Assembly: GCF_025354435.1 (NCBI RefSeq)
Contig: NZ_JANXMU010000042.1
Span: 1-43,713 of the forward strand
DNA length: 43,713 bases
DNA from: Rhodoferax sp.
GTDB taxonomy: Bacteria > Pseudomonadota > Gammaproteobacteria > Burkholderiales > Burkholderiaceae_C
Direction of reading: 5' to 3'
Part shown: positions 26,747 to 35,244 of the stretch, piece after piece
How positions within the stretch are numbered: the stretch's first letter is position 1
Layout: each line of letters opens with the position of its first letter
Notes under the pieces: model-generated
What the model was told of the DNA's origin: nothing
The model's database searches: none
The model's input: the letters and a program-made list of their open reading frames with translations, nothing else
Translations under genes and position numbers: made by a program

Positions 26747-27814
26747 TCAAGGGTTTACAGCAGGACCTAGGCCCAGCACATGGGCCAGCATCTGCGGGTC
26801 GGTGCCGCTGGCGGCAAAGTCATCGAATGCGCGCTCAGCCACCCGGATGGTGTGGCGGCGGATAAATTCGGCGCCTTCACGCGCACCGTCCTCCGGGTGC
26901 TTGAGGCAGCACTCCCATTCCAGCACAGCCCAGCCAGCGTAGTTGTATTGCGCCAACTTGGAAAAAATTGCGCCGAAGTCCACCTGTCCGTCGCCCAGGG
27001 AACGGAAGCGCCCGGCGCGCTCCAGCCAGTTCTGGTAGCCGCCATACACCCCCTGCCGGCCGTCCGGCCGGAACTCGGCGTCCTTCACGTGGAACGCTTT
27101 GATGCGGGCGTGGTAGATGTCAATAAACGCTAAGTAGTCGAGTTGTTGCAGTAGGAAATGGCTTGGGTCGTAAAGAATGTTTGCGCGCGGGTGGTTGTCG
27201 ACCGCCGCAAGGAAACGCTCAAAGCTGACGCCGTCGTGCAGATCCTCGCCGGGGTGCAGCTCATAGCAGACATCCACCCCAGCCTCGTCAAAGGCATCCA
27301 GCACGGGTAGCCAGCGCCGCGCCAGTTCGGCGAATGCCTGTTCAACCAACCCGGTGGGACGCTGTGGCCAAGGATAGAGATAAGGCCAGGCCAACGCGCC
27401 AGAGAAGGTCGCATGGGCGCGCAGGCCCAATCGCTTCGACGCCTGCGCAGCCAACAGCAGCTGCTCGCCAGCCCAGGCGCTGCGCGCTGCCGGGTTGCCG
27501 CGCAGCGCGGCGGGTGCGAAGCCGTCGAACAATTGGTCGTAGGCCGGGTGCACCGCCAGCAGCTGCCCTTGCAAGTGGGTCGACAGCTCGGTGATCTGCA
27601 AGCCGAACTCTGCTACTTGGCCCAGCAATTCATCGCAGTAAGTCTGGCTTTGGGCAGCCTGCTTGAGATCTATAAGGCCAGAGTTGGTAGGCAGCTGAAT
27701 GCCTTTGTAACCCATGCCCGCCGCCCAGCGCACCAAATTTGGCAGGGTGTCGAAGGGCGCCGTTTCACCTTGAAACTGGGCGAGAAAGATGGCAGGACCT
27801 TGGAGTGTTTTCAT
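26747..27814 (-). CDS. TIM-barrel sugar isomerase/epimerase with intact metal ligands
   Basis: A 355-residue AP2-type TIM barrel. All four expected metal ligands can be read: Glu in CYELHPGED, Asp in ILYDPSHFL, His in IKAFHVKDAEF and Glu in AVLEWECCLKH. It is longer than the 260-290 usual for the family because of an N-terminal and mid-domain extension. Members of this size catalyse epimerisation, dehydration or beta-elimination on keto-sugars; the exact reaction cannot be read. It sits directly after the lacI-type gene (23-base gap). Confidence 0.87.
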   Translation of the reverse strand: MKTLQGPAIFLAQFQGETAPFDTLPNLVRWAAGMGYKGIQLPTNSGLIDLKQAAQSQTYCDELLGQVAEFGLQITELSTHLQGQLLAVHPAYDQLFDGFAPAALRGNPAARSAWAGEQLLLAAQASKRLGLRAHATFSGALAWPYLYPWPQRPTGLVEQAFAELARRWLPVLDAFDEAGVDVCYELHPGEDLHDGVSFERFLAAVDNHPRANILYDPSHFLLQQLDYLAFIDIYHARIKAFHVKDAEFRPDGRQGVYGGYQNWLERAGRFRSLGDGQVDFGAIFSKLAQYNYAGWAVLEWECCLKHPEDGAREGAEFIRRHTIRVAERAFDDFAASGTDPQMLAHVLGLGPAVNP

Positions 27815-27837
27815 GGTTTCTAAATGCAGTATGGGAA

Positions 27838-28824
27838 TCAGGCTGAGCCACGGATGTGCAATTTGTGGTCGAGGACGATGCCTTCGATGGCAGCGTCAGG
27901 ATTGCGGATGCGCTGCAGCAACAGCTTGGCAGCGGTTTCACCCAGCTGGTGCATCGGCTGCGCCACGGTTGTTAGTTCTGGCTGCACCATCGTGCAGAGC
28001 TGGATGTTGTCGAAGCCCATCACCGACACATCGCTAGGCACCGAAAGTCCGGCGTTGCGCAAGCCTTGCATGGCACCAATGGCGAGCGTGTCGGAGACGG
28101 CAAAAACCGCATCCGGGCGCAGGCCAGTAGCCAAAATATCGGCAATGGCCTCACGGCCGTGGTCGTAGGTCAAACCCGGGGTGGTGACCATCCCCCCGGC
28201 GGGTGGCGTCAGTCCGGCAACGTGCAACGCATTCAGGTAGCCCTCGTGGCGCTGCTGCGAATACAGGAAACGCGGGTCGCTGTTGAGAAAGGCGATGCTG
28301 CGGCGGCCACGCTGAACCAAATAACTTACTGCATCGAAGGCGGCGCGGGTGTTGTCGATACCGACGAATGGCACGGCCCCCGCGGGGTCAAACTCGCAAC
28401 ACGCTATCCAGCACAGTTCGCCGGTTTCTTGGCTGAGTTCTTGCTGGATAGTGGCGGGGTCGAGACAGATCGCGCCATCGGCCATGCGGTTGCGCAGCAG
28501 ATCGAAATAGGTGCGGTCAGCCCCCACGCCCGAACTGGTGTCGCACAGCAGCAGGTGGTAGCCCTCTGCACGCGCTACACCGTCTATGCCGCGCACAATC
28601 TCGGCATAGAAGGGATTGCCGAAGTCGGGCACCATGGTCAGCAACAGCCGGCTTTGCGCCGTACGCAGATTGCGGCCCAAAAAATTGGCCCGGTAACCCA
28701 TTTCGGCAATCACGCCCTCTACCTTTTTGCGGGTTTCCGGACGCACGCTGTAGTTGTTATTTACGACCCGTGATACGGTCGCAGTGGACACCCCGGCCCG
28801 TCTGGCAATCTCAATGATGGACAT
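27838..28824 (-). CDS. LacI-family transcriptional regulator of the sugar operon
   Basis: A 328-residue repressor-type protein. The N-terminal HTH is MSIIEIARRAGVSTATVSRV, and the hinge ends in LGRNLRTAQS. The rest is a periplasmic-binding-protein-like effector domain with SDTLAIGAMQGLRNAGLSVP and MGFDNIQL. LacI proteins of this type bind CG-centred palindromes such as the AGTAAACGTTTACT sites at 38334-38577, which I propose as its operators. The gene lies inside the operon it would control, implying autoregulation. The inducer should be the imported sugar or a derivative. Confidence 0.93.
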   Translation of the reverse strand: MSIIEIARRAGVSTATVSRVVNNNYSVRPETRKKVEGVIAEMGYRANFLGRNLRTAQSRLLLTMVPDFGNPFYAEIVRGIDGVARAEGYHLLLCDTSSGVGADRTYFDLLRNRMADGAICLDPATIQQELSQETGELCWIACCEFDPAGAVPFVGIDNTRAAFDAVSYLVQRGRRSIAFLNSDPRFLYSQQRHEGYLNALHVAGLTPPAGGMVTTPGLTYDHGREAIADILATGLRPDAVFAVSDTLAIGAMQGLRNAGLSVPSDVSVMGFDNIQLCTMVQPELTTVAQPMHQLGETAAKLLLQRIRNPDAAIEGIVLDHKLHIRGSA

Positions 28825-28885
28825 TTCAGACTGTCCTCAATCTTGCCGGAGCCGGGTACTGATTCATGCGCAGCAGCATCTTCAT

Positions 28886-29209
28886 TCACTCTGGCACGCG
28901 CACCGCTTGCAAAGGCGCGAGCATTTCATAGTGAACAATCTCCACCGGGCGCGACAGCAGCTCGTCCTGGCGCGCGATGAGCGGCTGGATGTAGGGCATA
29001 GCAATGTGCTGCTCCAGGATCGCGCGGCTCGCCCAGTTCTCGTAGAACATGAAGGCGTTGGGGTCCTCGGCGCTAACGTGCAATTGGTACTCGATGCAGC
29101 CTTCCTCGGCCCGCGTGGGGCCGATGAAGGACTGCAGCAGCGCCAGCAATTCATCGCGCTTTTCCGGCCGTCCGTGGACGTTACCGATGATGGTGCAACC
29201 AGGTTTCAT
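28886..29209 (-). CDS. ABM-fold small protein (quinol monooxygenase or mutarotase-like)
   Basis: A 107-residue ferredoxin-like protein of the antibiotic-biosynthesis-monooxygenase (YgiN-like) type: a beta strand CTIIGNVHGRPEKRDELLAL, EEGCIEYQLHVSAEDPNAFM, then FYENWASRAILEQHIAMPY. The fold forms dimers and is shared by small monooxygenases and by rhamnose mutarotases. Inside a sugar operon, between the permease and the lacI gene, an aldose mutarotase or keto-sugar role is as plausible as an oxygenase role. No catalytic residue separates these options. Confidence 0.8.
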   Translation of the reverse strand: MKPGCTIIGNVHGRPEKRDELLALLQSFIGPTRAEEGCIEYQLHVSAEDPNAFMFYENWASRAILEQHIAMPYIQPLIARQDELLSRPVEIVHYEMLAPLQAVRVPE

Positions 29210-29234
29210 GGTGGGTTTGACCTTATGTTTGGGT

Positions 29235-30203
29235 TTAACGTTTTTGCTGGCTCAAGGCGACCGCAAGAATGATGATGATGCCCCTGGCGATCAACTGCTG
29301 GCTGAACTCCAACCCCATCAGGATCAGGCCGTTATTTATCATGCCTATCATGAGCGCGCCCATGATAGTTCCCACCACGGTGCCGGCACCGCCAAACAAA
29401 CTGGTGCCGCCGAGCACCGCAGCGGCGATCACCGACAGTTCATCGCCTTCGCCGAGCTGGAAGCGCCCCGACTGCAGGCGGCCCGCGTACAACATGCCGG
29501 CGACGGCTGCCGACATGCTGGACAGCATCAGCACCCGCATCTTGATCGAGCGAGTGTCGACGCCGCTATAGCGGGCCGCTGTTTCGTTGCCGCCGGTGGC
29601 CAGCACGCGGCGGCCAAAACCGGTGCGCCGCAGCGCCAGGTGGCCGAACACGCCGAACAGCAGCATCCACACCAACAGCGTTGGCACCGGGCCAATGTTG
29701 CCACCGCCGAAGAGGAAGGAATAGGTGGGCGCCAGGATAGGGATAGCCGCGGTGCCGCTGACCCACATGGCAATGCCCTTGGCAACACCCAGCATGGCCA
29801 GCGTGGTCAGGAAAGACGGAATGCCGATCCGAGTCGTCAGCAGGCCGTTGCACACGCCGACCACCAGCCCAGTAGCCAGACCAGCGCAAACGCCCACGAA
29901 GGGCCCGGCAACGTCAATCGCCATCGCGGTAGTTACCGTGGCCAGGCCGGCCACCGCGCCAATCGACAAATCGATCTCGCCAGCGCACAGCACAAAGGTC
30001 ATAGCCACCGCCATCACCGCAATCATCGCGGTCTGCCGAATGATGTTGAGTAGATTGTTCGGGTCCAAAAATCCCTTGTCGAACAGGGTGATTGAGAAAA
30101 TTATGAAGATCGCGATAAAGCCAAGATAGATGACGTATTTGCGCCAAGAGGTGGTGAACAGCGCGAGCGGGGAAGGACGCGCAGCCAGCGTGGAAGTGGT
30201 CAT
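29235..30203 (-). CDS. Ribose-type sugar ABC transporter permease
   Basis: A 322-residue inner-membrane permease of the RbsC family with 8-10 hydrophobic segments. The motif AGEIDLSIGAVAGL and the later AAVLGGTSLFGGAGTVVG are diagnostic for this group (CUT2). As a single permease gene it should form a homodimer, as in ribose, inositol and galactoside importers. The start overlaps the stop of the ATPase-fusion gene by four bases (ATGA), so stoichiometric synthesis is likely. Confidence 0.95.
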   Translation of the reverse strand: MTTSTLAARPSPLALFTTSWRKYVIYLGFIAIFIIFSITLFDKGFLDPNNLLNIIRQTAMIAVMAVAMTFVLCAGEIDLSIGAVAGLATVTTAMAIDVAGPFVGVCAGLATGLVVGVCNGLLTTRIGIPSFLTTLAMLGVAKGIAMWVSGTAAIPILAPTYSFLFGGGNIGPVPTLLVWMLLFGVFGHLALRRTGFGRRVLATGGNETAARYSGVDTRSIKMRVLMLSSMSAAVAGMLYAGRLQSGRFQLGEGDELSVIAAAVLGGTSLFGGAGTVVGTIMGALMIGMINNGLILMGLEFSQQLIARGIIIILAVALSQQKR

Positions 30204-32791
30204 GAAAAATCTCCTTGCGGTGTAATGTGTTCAAAATTTGGGGCGTTATGGCGGTACACGATCTGCCAGGCGTCGCGCACGTTGTCTTTGTCCACCGGCA
30301 GCGCCGGCAGTGCAACGAAGGCGGGCGCCGCCTTTCCAAGCAGGCCGTATCCCGCCAGCAGAGCCTCGATTACGCCCTGGTCGTAAACACGCTGGGCCGC
30401 TACGCCTCGCACGTTGCCGCCGCGGGCCATGTCGGCGGCCACCTCTTGGCCCAGGTCGATGGTGGTGACCACCAGATCCGGGCGGGCTGCGGCTCGGGCC
30501 GCCGCGATGACGCCTTCGGCCGGTACATCCCAGACCGCCCAGATGCCCTTGAGCTGCGGATGCGCGGCCAGCATGGCCTGCGCCGCCAGCCGCGCCTGCG
30601 CCGCAAAGTCGGGACCAGAAATACCCTGCTCGGCGACGATACGGATGCCGGGGTACTGTTCGGCCATAGTCTGTTTGAAGGCCTCGTAGCGCTGGCGCGT
30701 CACGAAGAAATCGGCCGCATGGAATACCAACCCGATCTCACCCTGGCCACCCAGCGCCTTGGCCATTAGCTGGGCCGAGGCGACGCCGTTGCCGTGGTTG
30801 TCAGACGAGACAGCACTCACGTAATCGCGCCCGGCCACATGGCCCTTGGGCACGTTATCCATATAGATTAGTTGCACGCCGCGCTCGGCAGCATGGCGGT
30901 AGGCCGCCGCCGTCGCCACCGGGTCGGTCGGTATCGAGACGATGATCTGCGGGTTAAGCGCCAGCGCAGCCTCGATGTCCTTGACCTGCTGCTCGGCCCG
31001 GAAGCCCGCGTCGCTGACTGCGACCACCTCAATCCCCATGACAGCGAACTGCGCCTTCAGCCCTTCGACCTGGGCACGCGACCAGTCGTTTCCGACGTAG
31101 TGCATCACAATCGCCGCCTTCGCCTGCATGGCCCGTATCCGGGCTAGCTCCTCGTCGCTGAGTTTGACATTCACCGACAGTTCCGGGGTCTCGCCGTTCG
31201 GACCGGTGCTGAAAGTCTTGGCATATTGCTGAGCCCGATTTTGCAGCGCCATCTGCAAATAGCGTTCGGCCAGCAACTGGCGCTCGGCCGGTTCACTGGC
31301 GGGCGCCATCACTTCCTCTAGCTCGCTGCCGGGAATGTCGCGCACCAGCTGGCCGTTAGACATGACTACGATACGGTCGCTTGCGGCTAGCAGTTCGGCC
31401 AGCTCGGACGAAAGAATTAGCACGGCCTTGCCTTGCTTTGCAAGTTCGCGGATCAGCGCCACGATCTCACCCTTGCTGCCAATATCAATGCCCGCCGTCG
31501 GTTCGTCGAGCACCAATACGTCCGGGTTGTTGCCCAGCCATTTGGCGATTACCACCTTCTGCGCATTGCCGCCCGACAGCGTGCTGATGGCACTGTCGGC
31601 CGAAGCGGTTTTCACGCGCAACCTCTTGATCAGGCCATCGGCATGTTGTTTGGCTTTGTCGTTCAGCATCCAGGAGAACTTGCTGAGCTTGTCGAGTACC
31701 GGCAGATGGATATTCTCGGCCACGCTGTGCGCCGCCACGAAGCCCTGGCGCCGGCGGTCTTCAGGAATTAGCGCGATGCCATGGCGGATGGCGTCGCGGG
31801 GGCTCTTGATCGACACCAACTGACCCTTGATGCGGATCTCGCCTGCGGCCAGCGGGTCGATGCCGCATAGCACCCGGACCATGGAGCTGCGGCCGCTGCC
31901 CAATAGGCCGGCAACGCCAACCACCTCCCCGCGGTGAACTACCAGGTCAACGGTGTTCTGCGGCCGCCGGGTACCGGACACGCCGCGCAACTCGACCAAC
32001 GGTTCGCCCAGCGCCGTCTGCCGTTCAAAGTCATGGAAACCAGCTGCGCTTCTGCCGACGATATGCTCAATCATTGTCTGCAGTGTGAACTCGCTGATCG
32101 GTGCCGTCATCACGTGCCGACCGTCGCGCAGGATGGTGGCCACGTCGGCGATCTTGAAAATTTCATCCATGCGGTGCGAAACGTAGACGATCGCCACGCC
32201 CTTGGCCTTGAGCCGCACCACGAAACTGAACAGCCGGTCGGTCTCAATCGACGACAGCGCCGTGGTCGGCTCGTCGAGTATCAAGATACTCGGCTGCTGC
32301 GACATGGCCTTGATGATCTCGGTGAGCTGCTGCTGGCCGGCGCTGAGTTCGGACACCAGCAGGCGGGGGTCGATGTCGATCTCCAGCTCGCTAAACAGTT
32401 CGCGCGCCTGGCGCTCGGCCTTGGCGTCGTCGATGAGTCCCAGGCCGTCTCGCCGCTCGCGGGTCAAAAATATATTCTGCGCCACGCTCAGCGTGGGCAC
32501 GAGGCTCATCTCCTGGAAGATCATTGCAATGCCGGCCTTGCGCGCAGCCTCGGGCGTGTTTTCAGTCAGCGACACGCCGCCGACCTCAATCTTGCTGCCC
32601 GCATCGGGCGTGTAAACGCCATTGAGTATCTTCAGGAGGGTCGACTTGCCAGCCCCATTGCCGCCGAGCAGCGCATGAATTTGGCCATTGTGGAAACTCA
32701 GGTCGACGTTGTCCAGCGCCCGAATACCTCCGAACGACTTGGACACGCCGGTCATACGCACGGCAACGGCATTCGGGGCGCTGGCGTTCAT
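30200..32791 (-). CDS. Sugar ABC ATPase fused to a sugar-binding protein domain
   Basis: An 863-residue fusion in one unbroken frame. Residues 1-515 are a normal CUT2 two-cassette ATPase: Walker A at 43-51 (GGNGAGKST), LSAGQ at 149-153, ILILDEP at 169-175, His at 206; a second cassette with degenerate P-loop GLLGSGRSS at 295-303, LSGGNAQK at 405-412 and LVLDEP at 426-431. Residues about 528-855 are a PF13407-type periplasmic sugar-binding domain, closely similar to the two secreted binding proteins of this operon (AAIVMHYVGNDWSRAQVEGL at 559-578, WAVWDVPAEGVIAAARAA at 751-768). There is no signal peptide or membrane helix between them, so the binding domain should be cytosolic. It overlaps the genes on both sides by four bases. 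A sensor or gating role for internal sugar is inferred. Confidence 0.93.
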   Translation of the reverse strand: MNASAPNAVAVRMTGVSKSFGGIRALDNVDLSFHNGQIHALLGGNGAGKSTLLKILNGVYTPDAGSKIEVGGVSLTENTPEAARKAGIAMIFQEMSLVPTLSVAQNIFLTRERRDGLGLIDDAKAERQARELFSELEIDIDPRLLVSELSAGQQQLTEIIKAMSQQPSILILDEPTTALSSIETDRLFSFVVRLKAKGVAIVYVSHRMDEIFKIADVATILRDGRHVMTAPISEFTLQTMIEHIVGRSAAGFHDFERQTALGEPLVELRGVSGTRRPQNTVDLVVHRGEVVGVAGLLGSGRSSMVRVLCGIDPLAAGEIRIKGQLVSIKSPRDAIRHGIALIPEDRRRQGFVAAHSVAENIHLPVLDKLSKFSWMLNDKAKQHADGLIKRLRVKTASADSAISTLSGGNAQKVVIAKWLGNNPDVLVLDEPTAGIDIGSKGEIVALIRELAKQGKAVLILSSELAELLAASDRIVVMSNGQLVRDIPGSELEEVMAPASEPAERQLLAERYLQMALQNRAQQYAKTFSTGPNGETPELSVNVKLSDEELARIRAMQAKAAIVMHYVGNDWSRAQVEGLKAQFAVMGIEVVAVSDAGFRAEQQVKDIEAALALNPQIIVSIPTDPVATAAAYRHAAERGVQLIYMDNVPKGHVAGRDYVSAVSSDNHGNGVASAQLMAKALGGQGEIGLVFHAADFFVTRQRYEAFKQTMAEQYPGIRIVAEQGISGPDFAAQARLAAQAMLAAHPQLKGIWAVWDVPAEGVIAAARAAARPDLVVTTIDLGQEVAADMARGGNVRGVAAQRVYDQGVIEALLAGYGLLGKAAPAFVALPALPVDKDNVRDAWQIVYRHNAPNFEHITPQGDFS

Positions 32792-33957
32792 GCAGGAATC
32801 TCAGTCCACAGGCCGGTTTGACCCGAATGCAGGATGGCTTCGGCGATCAGCTCAATGCGGTAACCATCGGCAAAGTTGGGCGATGGTTGCTGGCCGCTGA
32901 CGATGGCCTTGCACAGGTCGTAGCACTCGACAATCTTAGTTTCGGTGTAGCCAATGCCAAGGCCCGGGATCGGCCACAGGCCATCGCCGTAGGGATGCGC
33001 TGGGCCGGTGTAGATGGTACGAAAGCCGCGCACTTCGGCTGGGTCGTCGGCAAATACCACTTGCAATTCGTCGCGGCGTTCGTAGTTGAAGACGATGGAA
33101 CCGCGCTCGCCATGGATTTCAAATGTCAGGAAGTTGTTGCGGCCGTAGGCATTGCGGGTGGCTTCAATCGAGCCCACCGCGCCGTTGGCGAAGCGCAGCA
33201 TCGTCAGCATTTCGTCGTCGACGTCGACCGCGCCGCGCGGACCGCTGGCGTTTTTATCGGCCGCGCCAAGCTTGTCCACACCACCACTTTGCAGAGGCCG
33301 GGTCTTGACGTAGGTGTGGGTCATGGCGTTAACCGCGCTGATGTCGCCCACCAGGTAGCGCGCCAGGTCAACCACGTGGGTGCCGATGTCACCCACCGAC
33401 CCGGAGCCAGCGATCTTCTTGTTGAAGCGCCAGGACAACGGCGAATCAGGGTCAGCGCTCCAGTCCTGCAGGTAAGTGCCGCGGAAGTTCAGGATCTTGC
33501 CGATACGGCCCTCGGTGATAAATTTATGCGCCAGCGCCACGGCCGGGGTACGGCGGTAGTTAAAGGCGACCATATGGATCACGCCGGCAGCATTTACGGC
33601 GTCGAGCATGCCTTTGCTTTCAAGCGCGGTACGCGCCAGCGGCTTCTCGCAAATGATGTGCTTGCCGGCCTGGGCTGCGGCGATGGCGATCTCGGCGTGG
33701 CTGTCGTTAGGGGTGACGATGTCAACAATGTCGATATCGGGACGAGCAATCACCGCGCGCCAGTCGCTGGATGCTTCTTCAAAGCCAAAGCGCTGGCGGG
33801 CGGTTTCGGCCGCAGCCGGGTTGATGTCAACTACCACCTTGCGTACGGGGATGGCGGGCGCGGGCCAAAAGAACATCGGCATCGCGGCATACGCCAGAGC
33901 GTGGGCCTTGCCCATAAAGCCGCCGCCAATCATGGCGACATTGAGAGTTTTGGTCAT
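32788..33957 (-). CDS. Gfo/Idh/MocA oxidoreductase, levoglucosan-dehydrogenase-like
   Basis: A 389-residue NAD(P)-dependent sugar dehydrogenase. Start ATG 33957 (MTKTLNVAMIGGGFMGKAHA) is preceded by AAGGAAA at suitable distance. Rossmann motif at 10-18, catalytic EKP at 104-106, and GDIGTHVVDLARYL with D190 and H194. The segment PMFFWPAPAIPV after the first helix, YRRTP, and YLQDWSADP...LSWRF recall, from memory and without a search, the levoglucosan dehydrogenase (LgdA) group. That enzyme oxidises C3 of a 1,6-anhydrosugar. The stop overlaps the start of the ABC fusion gene (ATGA). Confidence 0.9.
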   Translation of the reverse strand: MTKTLNVAMIGGGFMGKAHALAYAAMPMFFWPAPAIPVRKVVVDINPAAAETARQRFGFEEASSDWRAVIARPDIDIVDIVTPNDSHAEIAIAAAQAGKHIICEKPLARTALESKGMLDAVNAAGVIHMVAFNYRRTPAVALAHKFITEGRIGKILNFRGTYLQDWSADPDSPLSWRFNKKIAGSGSVGDIGTHVVDLARYLVGDISAVNAMTHTYVKTRPLQSGGVDKLGAADKNASGPRGAVDVDDEMLTMLRFANGAVGSIEATRNAYGRNNFLTFEIHGERGSIVFNYERRDELQVVFADDPAEVRGFRTIYTGPAHPYGDGLWPIPGLGIGYTETKIVECYDLCKAIVSGQQPSPNFADGYRIELIAEAILHSGQTGLWTEIPA

Positions 33958-34029
33958 GGTTATTTCCTTATTTAAAGTGTGGGCCGGGGGCGGCAACTGG
34001 CGCCCCCCCGTACAAAACGTTGGCTAAAG

Positions 34030-35169
34030 TTACTTCATGCTTTTGCGGATGTTGTCTGGCGCATCCACGTGGTAGACCTGCTTCCACGAATCCAGCACAT
34101 TCGCCTTGGTGGTAGGGATGATTGGCCAGGCGACGAAGGTCGGGGCCTTCTTGCCCAGCAGCGCATATCCACCCAGCAAGGCCTCAGTCACCCCCTGGTC
34201 GTATGGACGCTGTGCCGAAACGCCCTTGACATAGCCGCCGCGCGCCATGTCGATGGCGACGTTCTGGCCCAAGTCAACGGTAGTGATGATCAAATCATCG
34301 CGACCAGCCGCACGGGCGGCCGCGATCACGCCTTCGGCTGGCACATCCCATACGGCCCAAATACCTTTGAGCTTGCGATTCGAGGTCAACATGGCTCCGG
34401 CAGCTTTCTCAGCGTCACCCACAAAGTCAGGACCGCCGATACCTTGCTCGGCGACGATCTTGATGTTCGGGTAGAAGTCGGCCATCACCTTTTTAAAGCC
34501 GATGTAACGCTGGCGGGTCTGGAAGAAGTCGGTCGCGGCGTGGAACACCATACCAATCTCGCCGCCGTTTGGACCCAAGGCCTGTGCCATCAGATGCGCC
34601 GACGCCACGCCATTACCGTAGTCGTTGGGCGACACATTGCTGAAATAATCAACGCCAGCCTCCAGGCCCTTGGGGTCATTGCCCATAAAGATGATCTTTA
34701 CACCCTGCTTGGCAGCCTTTTGATAGGCAGCCCGGGTAGCCACCGGATCGGTTGGCACCGAGACAATGATGTCGGGTTTTTGCACCAACACCGTTTCGAT
34801 GTCGGCAACCTGCTTCTCGGACTTAAAGCCCGCATCGGTGACCGCAATGACTTCGATGCCCATCACTTTGAACTGGGCTTTCAGCCCCTCGACCTGGGCA
34901 CGCGACCAATCGTTGCCACCGTAGTGCATAACGATGGCGGCCTTGGCCTTCTTGGCTTTGACCTGGTCGATCTCGGCCGCAGTCAACTTGATTTCGGACG
35001 CTGGGACCGGCTTTTCGCCGCCTGGTCCAGCGGGTGGCAGCATCGTGGCCACGTCTTTCAACGCGCTGGCAGGGTCATAAGCCAAGGCTGGCACAGTAAT
35101 ACCGAGTGCCATGACAAAACCAGCGGTACATAGCGCTGCGCCGAGGCGGGAAACAGAGAAAGTTTTCAT
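34030..35169 (-). CDS. Periplasmic sugar-binding protein, paralogue 1
   Basis: A 379-residue secreted substrate-binding protein of the ribose-binding type. I start at ATG 35169 (MKTFSVSRLGAALC), which opens a signal peptide ending near VPALA; an 8-residue upstream extension is less likely. The mature N-terminus has the unusual PPAGPGGEKPVPASEIKL preface, then AAIVMHYGGNDWSRAQVEGL. It is strongly similar to the binding protein at 36305-37426 and to the C-terminal domain of the ABC fusion. The substrate is inferred only as a sugar or cyclitol. Confidence 0.92.
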   Translation of the reverse strand: MKTFSVSRLGAALCTAGFVMALGITVPALAYDPASALKDVATMLPPAGPGGEKPVPASEIKLTAAEIDQVKAKKAKAAIVMHYGGNDWSRAQVEGLKAQFKVMGIEVIAVTDAGFKSEKQVADIETVLVQKPDIIVSVPTDPVATRAAYQKAAKQGVKIIFMGNDPKGLEAGVDYFSNVSPNDYGNGVASAHLMAQALGPNGGEIGMVFHAATDFFQTRQRYIGFKKVMADFYPNIKIVAEQGIGGPDFVGDAEKAAGAMLTSNRKLKGIWAVWDVPAEGVIAAARAAGRDDLIITTVDLGQNVAIDMARGGYVKGVSAQRPYDQGVTEALLGGYALLGKKAPTFVAWPIIPTTKANVLDSWKQVYHVDAPDNIRKSMK

Positions 35170-35244
35170 GGAAAAATCCAAAAGTGAGGGCATGGTGGTT
35201 GCTAGGAACGCTGCACTGGGTAGTACCCGGTGCGTGGGGGGGGA

